From DATLYB01 sp964502525 (GTDB lineage Bacteria > Bacteroidota > Bacteroidia > Chitinophagales > CAIOSU01): 18,772 nt of DNA. This document shows, piece by piece, positions 6,835-15,312 of this stretch; positions within the stretch are counted from its first letter, which is position 1, and every line of letters begins with the position of its first letter. Below the pieces are notes generated by a model. The model saw nothing but the letters and a program-made list of their open reading frames with translations. It made no database searches and was not told the origin of the DNA. The DNA lies in contig CAZCXH010000095.1 of assembly GCA_964502525.1 (NCBI GenBank), positions 1 to 18,772 of the forward strand, written 5' to 3'. The position numbers were made by a program, and so were the translations under genes.

Positions 6835-8860
6835 ATGGGTTACCTGACGAAATCAAAATTTAAGCTTGGCCTTGAGTGCATGACTAAACTCTACTACGCA
6901 GGGAACAAGAACGAATATGAGGATGCTAAATTGGAGGATAAATTTTTGAAAGCATTGGCAGAGGGCGGCTTCCAGGTTGGCGAGCTGGCAAAGTTCATGT
7001 TTTGTGAGAACCCGGTTAAGGAAGGAATTACAATTGAATCGCTGGATTACGAGGAATCGTTGCGAGAAACAAATGAGAGACTTAATTGCAACAAAAAGGT
7101 AGTGATAGCTGAAGCAGCTTTTCTCTATGATAATCTTTTCATCAGGGCTGATATAATCGTTAAAGATGGAGATCGTATAGAGTTATATGAAGTGAAATCG
7201 AAAAGTTTTGAGGGCGAAGAAAGCGATGATGAATCACTAAACCCGGCTGAAAAAGATCCCTTTCTTGCTTATGCAGGAAAGAAAAATGAATGCATTAGCG
7301 CTAAGTGGAAACCGCGCTTGTACGATCTGGCTTTTCAAAAATTTGTTGTCTGCGGGGCTATGCCTGAAGCAAGTGTATCAGCCTACCTTATTCTTGTTAA
7401 CAAGAATGCTCAAGCAACAATTGATGGCATGAACCAGAAGTTCCGGCTTGTAAGAGATGGGAGCCGGAGCAGGGTTATTATAGAGGATGGTTTGACAAAG
7501 AATAGCTTGGGCGATCCCATTCTTCAACCCATTCCAATGGATGATTATATAGAAAAGATATGGAACCATTATCCGGTTCCGTCTGAATGCAAAAAGAACA
7601 TGAAATTCGAGGACTTTGTGTTCTTGTGTCGAGATGCATATTTAAATAATACACGATATTTCATACCTCTCGGAAGTTACTGTAAAAAATGCCAGTTCAA
7701 AACCATACCGGGCAGTAACAAAAAAGATGGACGTTATGAGTGCTGGAAGCATCAAACACAATATCAGGATGACTTGCTTGAAAAACCAAAGGTATATGAA
7801 CTTTGGGGCGGGCGAACGGATAAATTTATTAAAGAGAAGCGTTTTCTGCTGGAACAGCTTAATCAGAGGGATTTTTTTATCGGGCGAAAACGACCAGTTA
7901 ATTCCAGGTGAAGGCATGAGCAGACCTCAGAGACAATATCTGCAAGTGGTTTGTGCAAGAGAAAATCAGGAAAAGGGATATATTGATATAAACGGTCTCA
8001 AGCGGGAGATGGAAAAATGGGAATGGCCTTTGCATATGATAGATTTTGAAACCAGTACATCAGCCTTGCCTTTCTATAAAGGGAATCATCCTTATGAAGG
8101 CATTGCATTTCAGTTTTCTCATCATAAAATGCATCATAATGGACGCGTTGAGCACGCGGATCAATATATCAATGTGCAGCAGGGTTTCTATCCTAACATA
8201 GAATTTGTGAAGAGTTTGAAGAAAGCAATAGACGGAATAGGAACAATCTTCCGCTATCATCTTCACGAGAATAATTATTTAAGAATGATTAGAAATCACC
8301 TTGCTTCAGGCAAAAGTGAAGTCAAGGCCATGGAGCGAGATGAATTAATTAAGTTTATTGATGAAATAACCCAGGATAATGGTTTAATAGGGAAACGGAA
8401 TATGGTTGACCTTTATGAACTCACGCAGAGATATTATTACTCTCCTAAAATGGGTGGCAGTATCAGTTTAAAGGTGGTTTTGCCAGCCATTATTCATGAC
8501 AGCAAATATCTCCGTGAAACTTACGGAAAGAACAATATCTATGGCAGGGGTCTTGCCATCACCAGCCTCAACTTTGATAATCATGTTTGGATCAGACCGG
8601 AATACAACATGAATCCATATAAAACATTACAGCCTGTTTTTGAGGGCTATGATCGCGACCAACTTGATACTCTGGTTCATGGCTTTGATTCGCTGGAGGA
8701 TGGTGGTGCAGCCCTCACAGCTTATAGCTACCTGCAATTTTCTCAGGTGCCGGAAGAGCAGCGACAGCGCATTATTGAAGCGCTTCTGCGTTATTGTGAG
8801 CTGGACACATTGGCAATGGTGATGCTTGTGGAAGGGTGGAGGGATTTGGCAGGTAGGTAG
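6835..8860 (+). pseudogene. DUF2779 nuclease (Cas4-like PD-(D/E)XK plus DEDD-like domain), split by a +1 frameshift
   Basis: Two reading frames together make one DUF2779 protein. The first frame runs to a TGA at 7909-7911; the second continues from the frameshift to 8860. Removing one T from the T7 run at 7872-7878 joins them as ...NQRDFLSGENDQLIPGEG..., giving 674 residues, a plausible full length. The N-terminal half is a Cas4/RecB-like nuclease: D106, E119 and K121 (LYEVKSKS) form the catalytic set, and C15, C283, C286 and C303 have the spacing of a 4Fe-4S cluster. The C-terminal half looks like a DEDD 3'-5' exonuclease fold: MIDFET (bases 8036-8053) as motif I and YCELDT (8792-8809) as the last motif. 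Either the gene is broken, or the extra T is an assembly error, or slippage on the T run restores the product. All motifs on both sides are intact, arguing against old decay. Confidence 0.8.
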
Positions 8861-8897
8861 AGTACCAAAACTTAAACTTTTATAAAATAATATTTTT

Positions 8898-9455
8898 ATG
8901 GCGGTGTATAATACCGAGTCTGATGCCGCAAATACTGCGGTCAGGGCCTTCTTAACAAAAGTCGGAGAATTCTATTTAGGCCAATCATTTAATACAGGAT
9001 CTGGCAATGGAAAGGTGATTTGGGAGACTATTAAAAATGAATTTTTTGAAAACAAATGCGCTTATTGTGACACGAGGGATGTTCCTCTGCAAATAGAACA
9101 TATTTTAATGTTCAACCGAAAGGAATACGGACTGCATCACCCTGGAAATACTATTCCAAGTTGTAAAGACTGCAATAATAGATCAAAGGATGATTCGGGT
9201 AATTATCTACCGTGGGATGCACATTTAAGACAAATATGTTCGAAAAGAGGTGAGCTTGAAAAATTTGAGGAAAGAAAACATAGAATTGAAAATCACATGC
9301 GTAATTCAAGATTTAAATACCCGGAGTTGGAAACGGCAGAAAAGAACTCAATTAGAGTAATTGCTGAAAGCTTGTACGAAAATATAAAACTGGAAATAAA
9401 GAAATCTCTTGCGTTGTATGAAGAGTTGGACAAATCATTTGTAGCAAGGCAATAA
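8898..9455 (+). CDS. HNH endonuclease
   Basis: The 185-residue protein has a zinc-stabilised HNH core. C54-x-x-C57 (CAYC) and C89-x-x-C92 (CKDC) are the metal ligands. IEHIL (66-70) carries the first catalytic His at 68, and GLHHPGNTIPSC (78-89) followed by N93/N94 completes the beta-beta-alpha metal motif. Such domains cut DNA, usually nonspecifically or guided by attached domains. The first 45 residues are a helical extension, and the C-terminal 85 residues form a long charged helix region (KRGELEKFEERKHRIENH), perhaps for dimerisation or target binding. It begins 37 nt after the DUF2779 gene and ends the co-directional run, so the two nucleases are probably transcribed together. HNH proteins of this type occur in restriction and phage-defence loci, but no methylase or specificity subunit is nearby. 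Confidence 0.8.
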   Translation: MAVYNTESDAANTAVRAFLTKVGEFYLGQSFNTGSGNGKVIWETIKNEFFENKCAYCDTRDVPLQIEHILMFNRKEYGLHHPGNTIPSCKDCNNRSKDDSGNYLPWDAHLRQICSKRGELEKFEERKHRIENHMRNSRFKYPELETAEKNSIRVIAESLYENIKLEIKKSLALYEELDKSFVARQ

Positions 9456-9555
9456 AACGTCAGCCGGTTGCGGTAATGAATAAAACCATTCCCGTAAATA
9501 AGCGTTTCAATACAGATTTGACTAACGAAATTTTTATAGGGAAAACAAAGCCAGG

Positions 9556-10821
9556 TTAAGGGACAATTCTTAGCAAGGTGATAGCGAACTCAAACACCTC
9601 CTCAAACGTGTTATACAGCGGCACAGGCGCCATGCGAATCACGTCCGGCTCGCGCCAGTCAACAATGACACCGATTTTTTTCAATCCTTCGTAAATGTGT
9701 TTTCCTTCTTTGCCGACTTGCACCGAAAGCTGGCAGCCGCGTTGATTTTTATCAGCAGGGGTTATGATATTGAAAGGATGCTTCGATTTTTTTGAAACAT
9801 CATTCAGGATAAACTCAAGATAGCTGGTGAGCTTTTCACTTTTCTCGCGGAGATTTTTCATTCCCGCTTCTTTGAAAATTTCCAGCGAGGCTTTGTGAAC
9901 CGCCATCGGAAAAACAGGGGCGTTGCTGATTTGCCAGCCTGCTGCTCCCGTTTGCGGATGAAATAAATCGGGCATTTCAAATCTTGTTTTCTCATCATTC
10001 CCCCACCAGCCTGCAAGCCGCGGCAAGCCGGGATTGTTGCAATGCCGTTCATGTACGAACGCGCCTCCAACCCCACCGGGACCGGAGTTGAGATATTTGT
10101 AAGTACACCAGGCAGCGAAGTCTACGTTCCAGTCATGCAGTTGCAACGGAACATTTCCGGCAGCATGCGCCAAATCAATTCCCACCATTGCGCCAACTTC
10201 ATGACCTGCACGAGTGATAGCAGGAATGTCAAAGAATTGACCAGTGTAGTAATTCACGCCACCGAGCAGAATCAGCGCGAGTTCGTGCTTGTGATTTTCA
10301 ATTGCATAGAGAATATCTTCCGTGCGCAATGTGTATTCGCCTTCACGCGGAGTGAGTTCAATAATCCCTTCATGCGGATTATTTCCATGCAGTTTGATTT
10401 GTGTTTGCGCGGCATAGCGGTCAGACGGAAATGCGTTTGCCTCGAGCATGATTTTAAAACGCCTGCCTTTTGGCTGATAGAACGAAATCAAAAGCAAATG
10501 CAGGTTCACCGTAAGCGCATTCATCATCACCACTTCATCCGGCAATGCGCCAACGAGTTCCGCTTCTTCTTTAAAAAAATGATGATAATAAAACCAGGGA
10601 TTTTTTCCATGCAGGTGCCCTTCCACCGCAAGCTGCTGCCAGTCGTTCAGTTCCTGTTGAATTTTTTCTGAGACAGTTTTCGGTTGAAGACCAAGAGAAT
10701 TACCGCAGAAATAAATCAGCGGCTTGCCATCACGGTGCGGGATGAAAAATTTTTCACGGAAGGAACGAAGTTTATCCTGACGGTCTTGTTCGAGGGCGAA
10801 GGCGATGGAGTTTTCGTACAT
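9556..10821 (-). CDS. kynU: Kynureninase
   Basis: This enzyme hydrolyses L-kynurenine to anthranilate and alanine (and 3-hydroxykynurenine to 3-hydroxyanthranilate) using pyridoxal phosphate, in tryptophan catabolism or the kynurenine route to NAD. The 421-residue length is normal. Recognisable segments are IYFCGNSLGLQPK near residue 35, NALTVNLHLLL in the cofactor-binding region, GIDLAHAAGNVPL, and WCTYKYLNSGPGG, in which K242 is the Schiff-base lysine. The end VIVDWREPDVIRMAPVPLYN is also typical. It is cytosolic and dimeric in known cases. No other kynurenine-pathway gene is in the window. The start lies 10 nt after the stop of the PIN toxin gene on the same strand, so it may depend on the toxin-antitoxin promoter. 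Confidence 0.95.
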   Translation of the reverse strand: MYENSIAFALEQDRQDKLRSFREKFFIPHRDGKPLIYFCGNSLGLQPKTVSEKIQQELNDWQQLAVEGHLHGKNPWFYYHHFFKEEAELVGALPDEVVMMNALTVNLHLLLISFYQPKGRRFKIMLEANAFPSDRYAAQTQIKLHGNNPHEGIIELTPREGEYTLRTEDILYAIENHKHELALILLGGVNYYTGQFFDIPAITRAGHEVGAMVGIDLAHAAGNVPLQLHDWNVDFAAWCTYKYLNSGPGGVGGAFVHERHCNNPGLPRLAGWWGNDEKTRFEMPDLFHPQTGAAGWQISNAPVFPMAVHKASLEIFKEAGMKNLREKSEKLTSYLEFILNDVSKKSKHPFNIITPADKNQRGCQLSVQVGKEGKHIYEGLKKIGVIVDWREPDVIRMAPVPLYNTFEEVFEFAITLLRIVP

Positions 10822-10831
10822 GCTTTTTGAA

Positions 10832-11266
10832 TCAAATCAAAGGATGGCGTTGTCTTAAAAGTTGGCGAAACCGGAGAGCGCTGATTATCTGAATCTTTCC
10901 AACATGTTTCAGATTCAGCACTTGTTTATCACCGCTTACAATATAATAGGATTTGGAAGCGTAAGCCAAATCAACGAGGTAGTTGTCCTTTATATCAGGG
11001 ATACGGTCGAAGCGTTCCTCCACCTTTACTTCAATGCTGTGCTTTTTAAAAAACCCTATCAGCTTTTCAGGTTTTGCTTTAAGCAATTTTCTTACTCTGG
11101 GATAATTGAGCGCTGAGGCGAGTTCATCAATCCGTTGCTTGCAGGTAAAAAGTTCAACATCATAGCGGTAATTCAGGTAAACGAAAAATGCATAGTCTTC
11201 CGAAAAGATAATGCGAAGAATATAGCTGGTGTCTAAAACTACCCGGTCAAGCGATGTTCCAGCCAT
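10832..11266 (-). CDS. PIN-domain toxin
   Basis: The 144-residue protein is a PIN-domain ribonuclease of the type annotated as a toxin-antitoxin component. VVLDTSYILRIIF (9-21) holds the first acidic metal ligand, D12. E48 (RIDELASAL) is the second, the DIKDNYLVDLA segment (91-101) offers D94/D99, and SGDKQVL (111-117) offers D113, completing the metal site. PIN toxins cleave RNA, often tRNA or rRNA. The gene overlaps its upstream partner (11247-11483) by 20 bp, the tight coupling usual for such pairs. The partner supplies neutralisation and probably autoregulation. The region between D12 and E48 resembles the PIN_3 subtype more than classical VapC, though I cannot test this. Confidence 0.8.
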   Translation of the reverse strand: MAGTSLDRVVLDTSYILRIIFSEDYAFFVYLNYRYDVELFTCKQRIDELASALNYPRVRKLLKAKPEKLIGFFKKHSIEVKVEERFDRIPDIKDNYLVDLAYASKSYYIVSGDKQVLNLKHVGKIQIISALRFRQLLRQRHPLI

Positions 11267-11483
11267 GTTGCTTTCTTACTTTGCGAACGATGTTCACAAA
11301 ATCCTGCATCGTCAGCGTGTTCTTTTTCACGCTTCTTTTTAACGACTCAGCTTCAGCAAGCGCCTTTTGCATTTCAAGTTCCCTGTGCATTTTTTTCTTC
11401 TCAGATTCATTCATTTCACTGAGCAGTTCCCTGAACAACTCTGTGATTTTACCGTCTATTGATTTTTCAGATGGATTATACAT
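11247..11483 (-). CDS. Putative antitoxin of the PIN toxin
   Basis: This 78-residue protein is highly charged and helical: an acidic N-terminal half (ITELFRELLSEMNESEKKK) and a basic C-terminal half (RSVKKNTLTMQDFVNIVRK). It immediately precedes and overlaps the PIN gene, the standard order for antitoxin then toxin. I see no clear ribbon-helix-helix or AbrB signature, so the DNA-binding class is uncertain. The role rests on size, charge and gene order. It would bind and inhibit the toxin and probably repress its own promoter. Confidence 0.65.
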   Translation of the reverse strand: MYNPSEKSIDGKITELFRELLSEMNESEKKKMHRELEMQKALAEAESLKRSVKKNTLTMQDFVNIVRKVRKQHGWNIA

Positions 11484-11504
11484 GGCGGGAAAATTTATTC
11501 AAAC

Positions 11505-11512
11505 CAAAGTTA
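11505..11512 (-). promoter_or_regulatory. Candidate -7 promoter element for the antitoxin-toxin-kynU unit
   Basis: On the minus strand these bases read TAACTTTG, an exact match to the Bacteroidota -7 consensus TAnnTTTG, 21 bp before the antitoxin ATG. This predicts a very short leader. No clear -33 TTTG is present upstream, where the next gene's 3' end begins. Confidence 0.35.
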
Positions 11513-11530
11513 GCGATAACGGCAGGGAGT

Positions 11531-12262
11531 TCATAACACATGCAGCAACTGCTGCCTGTAAAAATTCGCAGCCAATTTATCTAACAAATGATTCAACAGC
11601 TCATTCTGCGCATCGGCATAGTGCAGTTGGGCGAGGATTTCCTCAGCCGGTTGCACATACTTTGCAGAAATCAATTCCGCATCGCCTTCTCTCAGCATTT
11701 CTTTCATGGATGCCTGCGTCATTTCAGGATGAAATTGCAGCGCGACTACATTGTCACCATACGTGAACGCCTGATGCAAACAGGCTTCGCTCCTTGCCAC
11801 ATGCGTTGCGCCCTGCGGCAAATCATACGTATCGCCATGCCAGTGGAACGTGATAAACTCTTTCGGAAAAAAATGCAACAGCGTGTTTTCCGCATGTTCA
11901 TTCATCCGCACAGGAAACCAGCCAATCTCTTTCAGTTTGTTTGGATACACTTTTGCGCCCAGCACATTGGCAATCAACTGCGAGCCGAGACAAATTCCCA
12001 GCACTTGTTTTCCGCGGTTGATTGCTTCTTCAATGAAATTTTTTTCGTGATAAAGCCAGGTCAATTTTTTTTCATCATTCACGCTCATTGGTCCGCCCAT
12101 GATGACGAGCAGGTCGAAATTTTCCATTGCGGAAAAATGTGCAGACTCCCACAAGCGTGTTTCTGTTTTAGAGAAATTATTCCTTGCAATCCAGTCTGTA
12201 ATGCAGCCGATGCCTTCAAAAGGAGCATGGAGTAACGTGTGAACTCGTAATTGCTGTTTCAT
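11531..12262 (-). CDS. Class I glutamine amidotransferase-like protein
   Basis: This 243-residue protein is a stand-alone class I GATase-fold enzyme. IMGGPMSV (54-61) forms the oxyanion strand and turn. GICLGSQLIANVLG (89-102) is the nucleophile elbow with C91, and LQFHPEMT (175-182) carries H178 and E180, completing the Cys-His-Glu triad. FHWHGDTYDLP (139-149) is also characteristic of the GMP-synthase-like subgroup. Such proteins take the amide nitrogen of glutamine or hydrolyse gamma-glutamyl compounds; in stand-alone form the substrate is often unknown. It is cytosolic, with no signal peptide. It ends 47 bp before the antitoxin start, on the same strand, and could read through into that unit. 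Confidence 0.85.
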   Translation of the reverse strand: MKQQLRVHTLLHAPFEGIGCITDWIARNNFSKTETRLWESAHFSAMENFDLLVIMGGPMSVNDEKKLTWLYHEKNFIEEAINRGKQVLGICLGSQLIANVLGAKVYPNKLKEIGWFPVRMNEHAENTLLHFFPKEFITFHWHGDTYDLPQGATHVARSEACLHQAFTYGDNVVALQFHPEMTQASMKEMLREGDAELISAKYVQPAEEILAQLHYADAQNELLNHLLDKLAANFYRQQLLHVL

Positions 12263-12335
12263 ATGATTTACACGCTGAAACTAAATAATTCCCGGAAAAG
12301 AATTCCCGCCTCTTTTTTAAGCAAGAGAAAACCGG

Positions 12336-13970
12336 TCAGTTGTGCAAAACTGCCAGCTTAAAAGTTTTCTGACTGCCTCCGGATTTTAAAATGCAGTAAT
12401 GGATTCCTGAAGGCAAATTGCTGGTGATTACATTCACTTCCTTTTGTTGAGCATCAATCTGCATGGCTTCATGCTTTTTCCCCAATGCGTCCACCAGGTA
12501 CAACGTAATATCTGACGGCATATCTTCAACACGGATTGTCACTGATGAGGAAGCGGGATTTGGAAACACCTGAATGGATGACAGTGTTTCGGTATCCGGC
12601 AAGCCGACACTTCCATCTGTAACGCGGTACAACTCATTTCCCTGTCCGTCAAAATTGGCGGCAAAATACATGGCGCCACCGGAGATAACAAAACCATTGG
12701 TGAGGTTCAACGGAGAAGAACCTGTCGCTCCTGCGGGCGCGATTTTCCGGGTTCCGTTGGCAGTGCCGTCCGTAAGCCACAACTCATGCCCGTTGGTGTT
12801 ATCATCAGCCATAAAATAAAGGTTGTCTTCGTAAGCTGTGGGAGCGGGACTGAACTGAAAGTAGCCGTTGAATGAACTTCCTGAAGGATGAATATCTTTC
12901 AGCATGTTTGTGCCGCCTGCCGTTCCATCACTCAGCCAGGGTTCGCGTCCATTCGTTCCGTCAGTTGCGCTGAAGAACAGTTGATTGTTGTAAACCGCAA
13001 AGTGCAGAACATCACCGCCACCCGAAGGGTTAATATCCTTTACCATTTGTGTTCCGTTTGGTGTGCCATCGGTTACCCATAACTCAGTGCCATGCACGCC
13101 ATCATGAGCGGCAAAAAACAACAAGTTGTTGAACACAATGAAATATTTCGGGTCGGAACCTGTGGCGCCTGAACGGATGTCTTTCACCAGTTGCGTGCCG
13201 CTTTCAGCGCCATCGGTCATCCACAGTTCCCTGCCATTGATGCCATCATCAGCACCGAAGTACAGCATTCCGTTGAATTCAATAAAATGTTGCGGAACAG
13301 AACCCGGTGTTGTTTGCTGATTGATGTCTTTCACCAGACGCGTCCCGCCAGCCGTGCCATCGGTTTTCCATAACTCCCGTCCGCGTACGCCATCGTTGTA
13401 TGAGAAATAAATTCCAATATTAAAGATGACCGGTTCTTCCGGTGTTCCGCCAGAAACATTGTTGCTGTCCACCAGCATAACAGTGCCCGCCCCGCTGCCA
13501 TCGGTCACCCACCATTCCGTTCCATTCACTCCGTCATTTGCCGCAAACAACAATGAATTGTTATAGACTATCGGATGAGAAAACCCACCGCTTCCCGAAG
13601 GGTTGACATCTTTAATTAACTGCGTTCCCGGTTCTGTTCCGTCAGTCACCCAAATTTCGCGTCCGTGCACACCGTCTTCCGCCCCGAAATAAATCTTCCC
13701 GTTGAACTCAACAGTCCGCATCATATTGAAAGCGCCTCCCGGATAAATGTCTTTCACCATCACTGTCCCGGCAGATGTTCCGTCTGTTTTCCAAAGCTGA
13801 TTGCCCACCGTGCCTGAGCCGGCAGAAAACAGCAAGGCGCTGCCATAGTTTACGAGAATATTTGGATTGGAGCCTCCTCCGGGATGGATATCTTTCACTA
13901 ATCCTACAGTTTGCGCGCTTAATTTCAACATCAGGAGCAGCCAGACGGTGAGCAGCATAAACTTTTTCAT
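12336..13970 (-). CDS. Secreted ELWxxDGT-repeat protein with T9SS sorting domain
   Basis: The 544-residue protein starts with a signal peptide (MKKFMLLTVWLLLMLKLSAQ, cut near residue 20). About nine ELWxxDGT repeats follow at roughly 47-residue spacing, each of the form 'G.ELW.TDGT..GT.lvKDI...' (for example ELWKTDGTAGGTRLVKDIN and ELWVTDGTPNGTQMVKDIN). These repeats probably form a beta-propeller or similar all-beta surface. The last 80 or so residues (VFPNPASSSVTIRVEDM ... LPSGIHYCILKSGG) are a type A C-terminal sorting domain recognised by the type IX secretion system, so the protein should be exported and attached at the cell surface. The gene is divergent from the membrane-protein gene at 14151, with a 180-bp shared upstream region. 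Confidence 0.9.
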   Translation of the reverse strand: MKKFMLLTVWLLLMLKLSAQTVGLVKDIHPGGGSNPNILVNYGSALLFSAGSGTVGNQLWKTDGTSAGTVMVKDIYPGGAFNMMRTVEFNGKIYFGAEDGVHGREIWVTDGTEPGTQLIKDVNPSGSGGFSHPIVYNNSLLFAANDGVNGTEWWVTDGSGAGTVMLVDSNNVSGGTPEEPVIFNIGIYFSYNDGVRGRELWKTDGTAGGTRLVKDINQQTTPGSVPQHFIEFNGMLYFGADDGINGRELWMTDGAESGTQLVKDIRSGATGSDPKYFIVFNNLLFFAAHDGVHGTELWVTDGTPNGTQMVKDINPSGGGDVLHFAVYNNQLFFSATDGTNGREPWLSDGTAGGTNMLKDIHPSGSSFNGYFQFSPAPTAYEDNLYFMADDNTNGHELWLTDGTANGTRKIAPAGATGSSPLNLTNGFVISGGAMYFAANFDGQGNELYRVTDGSVGLPDTETLSSIQVFPNPASSSVTIRVEDMPSDITLYLVDALGKKHEAMQIDAQQKEVNVITSNLPSGIHYCILKSGGSQKTFKLAVLHN

Positions 13971-14150
13971 AAAAAGAGATTTTGAAATTCAAGTTAAAGT
14001 TTGCACAGATTTTTCTTCTTCCTGATGATTTTCGTCAGTATTTCCGCTTTCATTTAATAACATTGACCTTTAAATTGAGGTATGGCAGCGCTGATAGGCA
14101 GCTTGCATCAAGGATGGTGTCATCAGGATAAAACTTCAAACCGGTTATTT

Positions 14151-15098
14151 ATGAAAAAGCTATTCAACCCTGCAAGTTTTCTTCTGTATGTTCTTTCGTT
14201 CATCGTGTTCTTTTTCATTGGTGCAACCTTCGCAAGCATTTCCGGTGCGGCTAAAAACCAGGGGCTTGCCAGCGGTGCAATTGCAGTTGGCTATGCGCTG
14301 ATGTTCAGCATGGTTGCCGTAGCAGTTGCGCTTTTCATCGCATGGAAGATGGAGCGGAAAATCATCGCGCGCATCAACTGGGTTTTAACCGTCCTGCTTA
14401 CCGCCTTGATTGCATACACTTACTACAATGTCCAAAAACGGAATGCTGAACGCGCAGCGATGAGTAGGGCTAATGAAAAGAATGCGCCAGTCACAGTTCA
14501 TTTCGCCTCGCTCCAATCTCCGCAGGAAGCAGAACCGACTATCGGCTTAGGGTTTTTCAAACCGCATTTTTCCGAAACCCCGGTGTTGTATTTCTATGGA
14601 AATCTTAATTACGAAAAACCGATTCATGACCACCCGCGCATGGACAGTGCCGTGTTCACGCGTACGGAGCATGGCAGCTTTGACATTGCCGCTGCTCCGC
14701 CCTGGCTTGTGCCCGCGCATCTGAAATTGGATTATGACATTCTCTATTTCCGCATTGTTTCAGTCGGGCGCGATTTTGCGGAAGTCATCGTGAATGAACG
14801 AACACAGCAGTCGGCTTATGTGAATCGCTATGCCGGAACGATTTTGTATTGGCACGATTTCTTTCTGAATGTATTCTCCGTGGAATTTCCAGAAGGGAAG
14901 CAGCAGCCCATTCGCATCAAACCACTTACTCATGCTTCAGAAGTGAAAGCATCATACGAATTTCTAAACCCGCTCGAAATTCAGGACGAGTGGATGCGCG
15001 TACAACTCATGAATGAAAACGCTACCTCCGTTGGAACAGGATGGCTCCAGTGGCGAAGCGGAAACAAATTGCTGATTGAGTATTCGCTGCTGAGTTAA
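14151..15098 (+). CDS. Membrane protein with a large extracytoplasmic domain
   Basis: I place the start at the ATG at 14151, giving 315 residues, because MKKLFNPASFLLYVLSF then begins the protein with a normal basic-plus-hydrophobic segment. An earlier in-frame ATG at 14082 would add 23 unrelated residues. Three hydrophobic helices lie at about 8-30, 40-65 and 75-93. From about residue 100 the protein is soluble and strand-rich (PVLYFYGNLNYEKPIHDHPR, and WLQWRSGNKLLIEYSLLS at the end), probably a beta domain outside the membrane. I do not recognise a family. The gene stands alone between a divergent neighbour and a 214-bp gap holding an inverted repeat. Confidence 0.7.
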   Translation: MKKLFNPASFLLYVLSFIVFFFIGATFASISGAAKNQGLASGAIAVGYALMFSMVAVAVALFIAWKMERKIIARINWVLTVLLTALIAYTYYNVQKRNAERAAMSRANEKNAPVTVHFASLQSPQEAEPTIGLGFFKPHFSETPVLYFYGNLNYEKPIHDHPRMDSAVFTRTEHGSFDIAAAPPWLVPAHLKLDYDILYFRIVSVGRDFAEVIVNERTQQSAYVNRYAGTILYWHDFFLNVFSVEFPEGKQQPIRIKPLTHASEVKASYEFLNPLEIQDEWMRVQLMNENATSVGTGWLQWRSGNKLLIEYSLLS

Positions 15099-15105
15099 AG
15101 CATTA

Positions 15106-15165
15106 AACCGCCAAGAACGCAAAGGAATGCGAAGAGAAAATTCATGCTTGGCGTTCTTGGCAGTT
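15106..15165. repeat. Inverted repeat around a 30-nt spacer
   Basis: Arms 15106-15120 (aaccgccaagaacgc) and 15151-15165 (gcgttcttggcagtt) are reverse complements at 14 of 15 positions, with 30 nt between. Similar 'ccgccaagaacgc' inverted sequences are, from memory, found dispersed in many environmental genomes. It sits just after the stop of the upstream gene. With no T run following, it is not an obvious intrinsic terminator, although it could fold in RNA. Confidence 0.55.
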
Positions 15166-15312
15166 GAAAAATTAAACCCGTTCGCCCCTTCCTTCCTGTC
15201 CGTTAAAAATGTCACAAGCCCATGTGTGGCGTTAGGAAAAACTGCTCAATAAAAACCTCCGGAATAAAATACGTCAACCTGAAAAACTATCTTCACAAAA
15301 AACACCTGACCG

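Noticed and set aside
6835..8898. CRISPR-associated locus because of the Cas4-like domain
   Set aside because: No cas1, cas2, effector gene or repeat array is present; the domain arrangement is that of DUF2779 proteins.
9471..9494. Weak hairpin between the convergent HNH and kynU genes (stem of 8 with one mismatch)
   Set aside because: AT-rich stem, one mismatch and no T run; not enough to call a terminator.
10042..10671. Plus-strand reading frame of 209 codons opposite kynureninase
   Set aside because: It lies wholly inside kynU, which is unambiguous, and has no motif of its own.
11588..12235. Long plus-strand reading frame of 215 codons opposite the glutamine amidotransferase
   Set aside because: It is antisense to a gene with a clear catalytic triad, and its product is Cys/His/Phe-rich with no recognisable domain.
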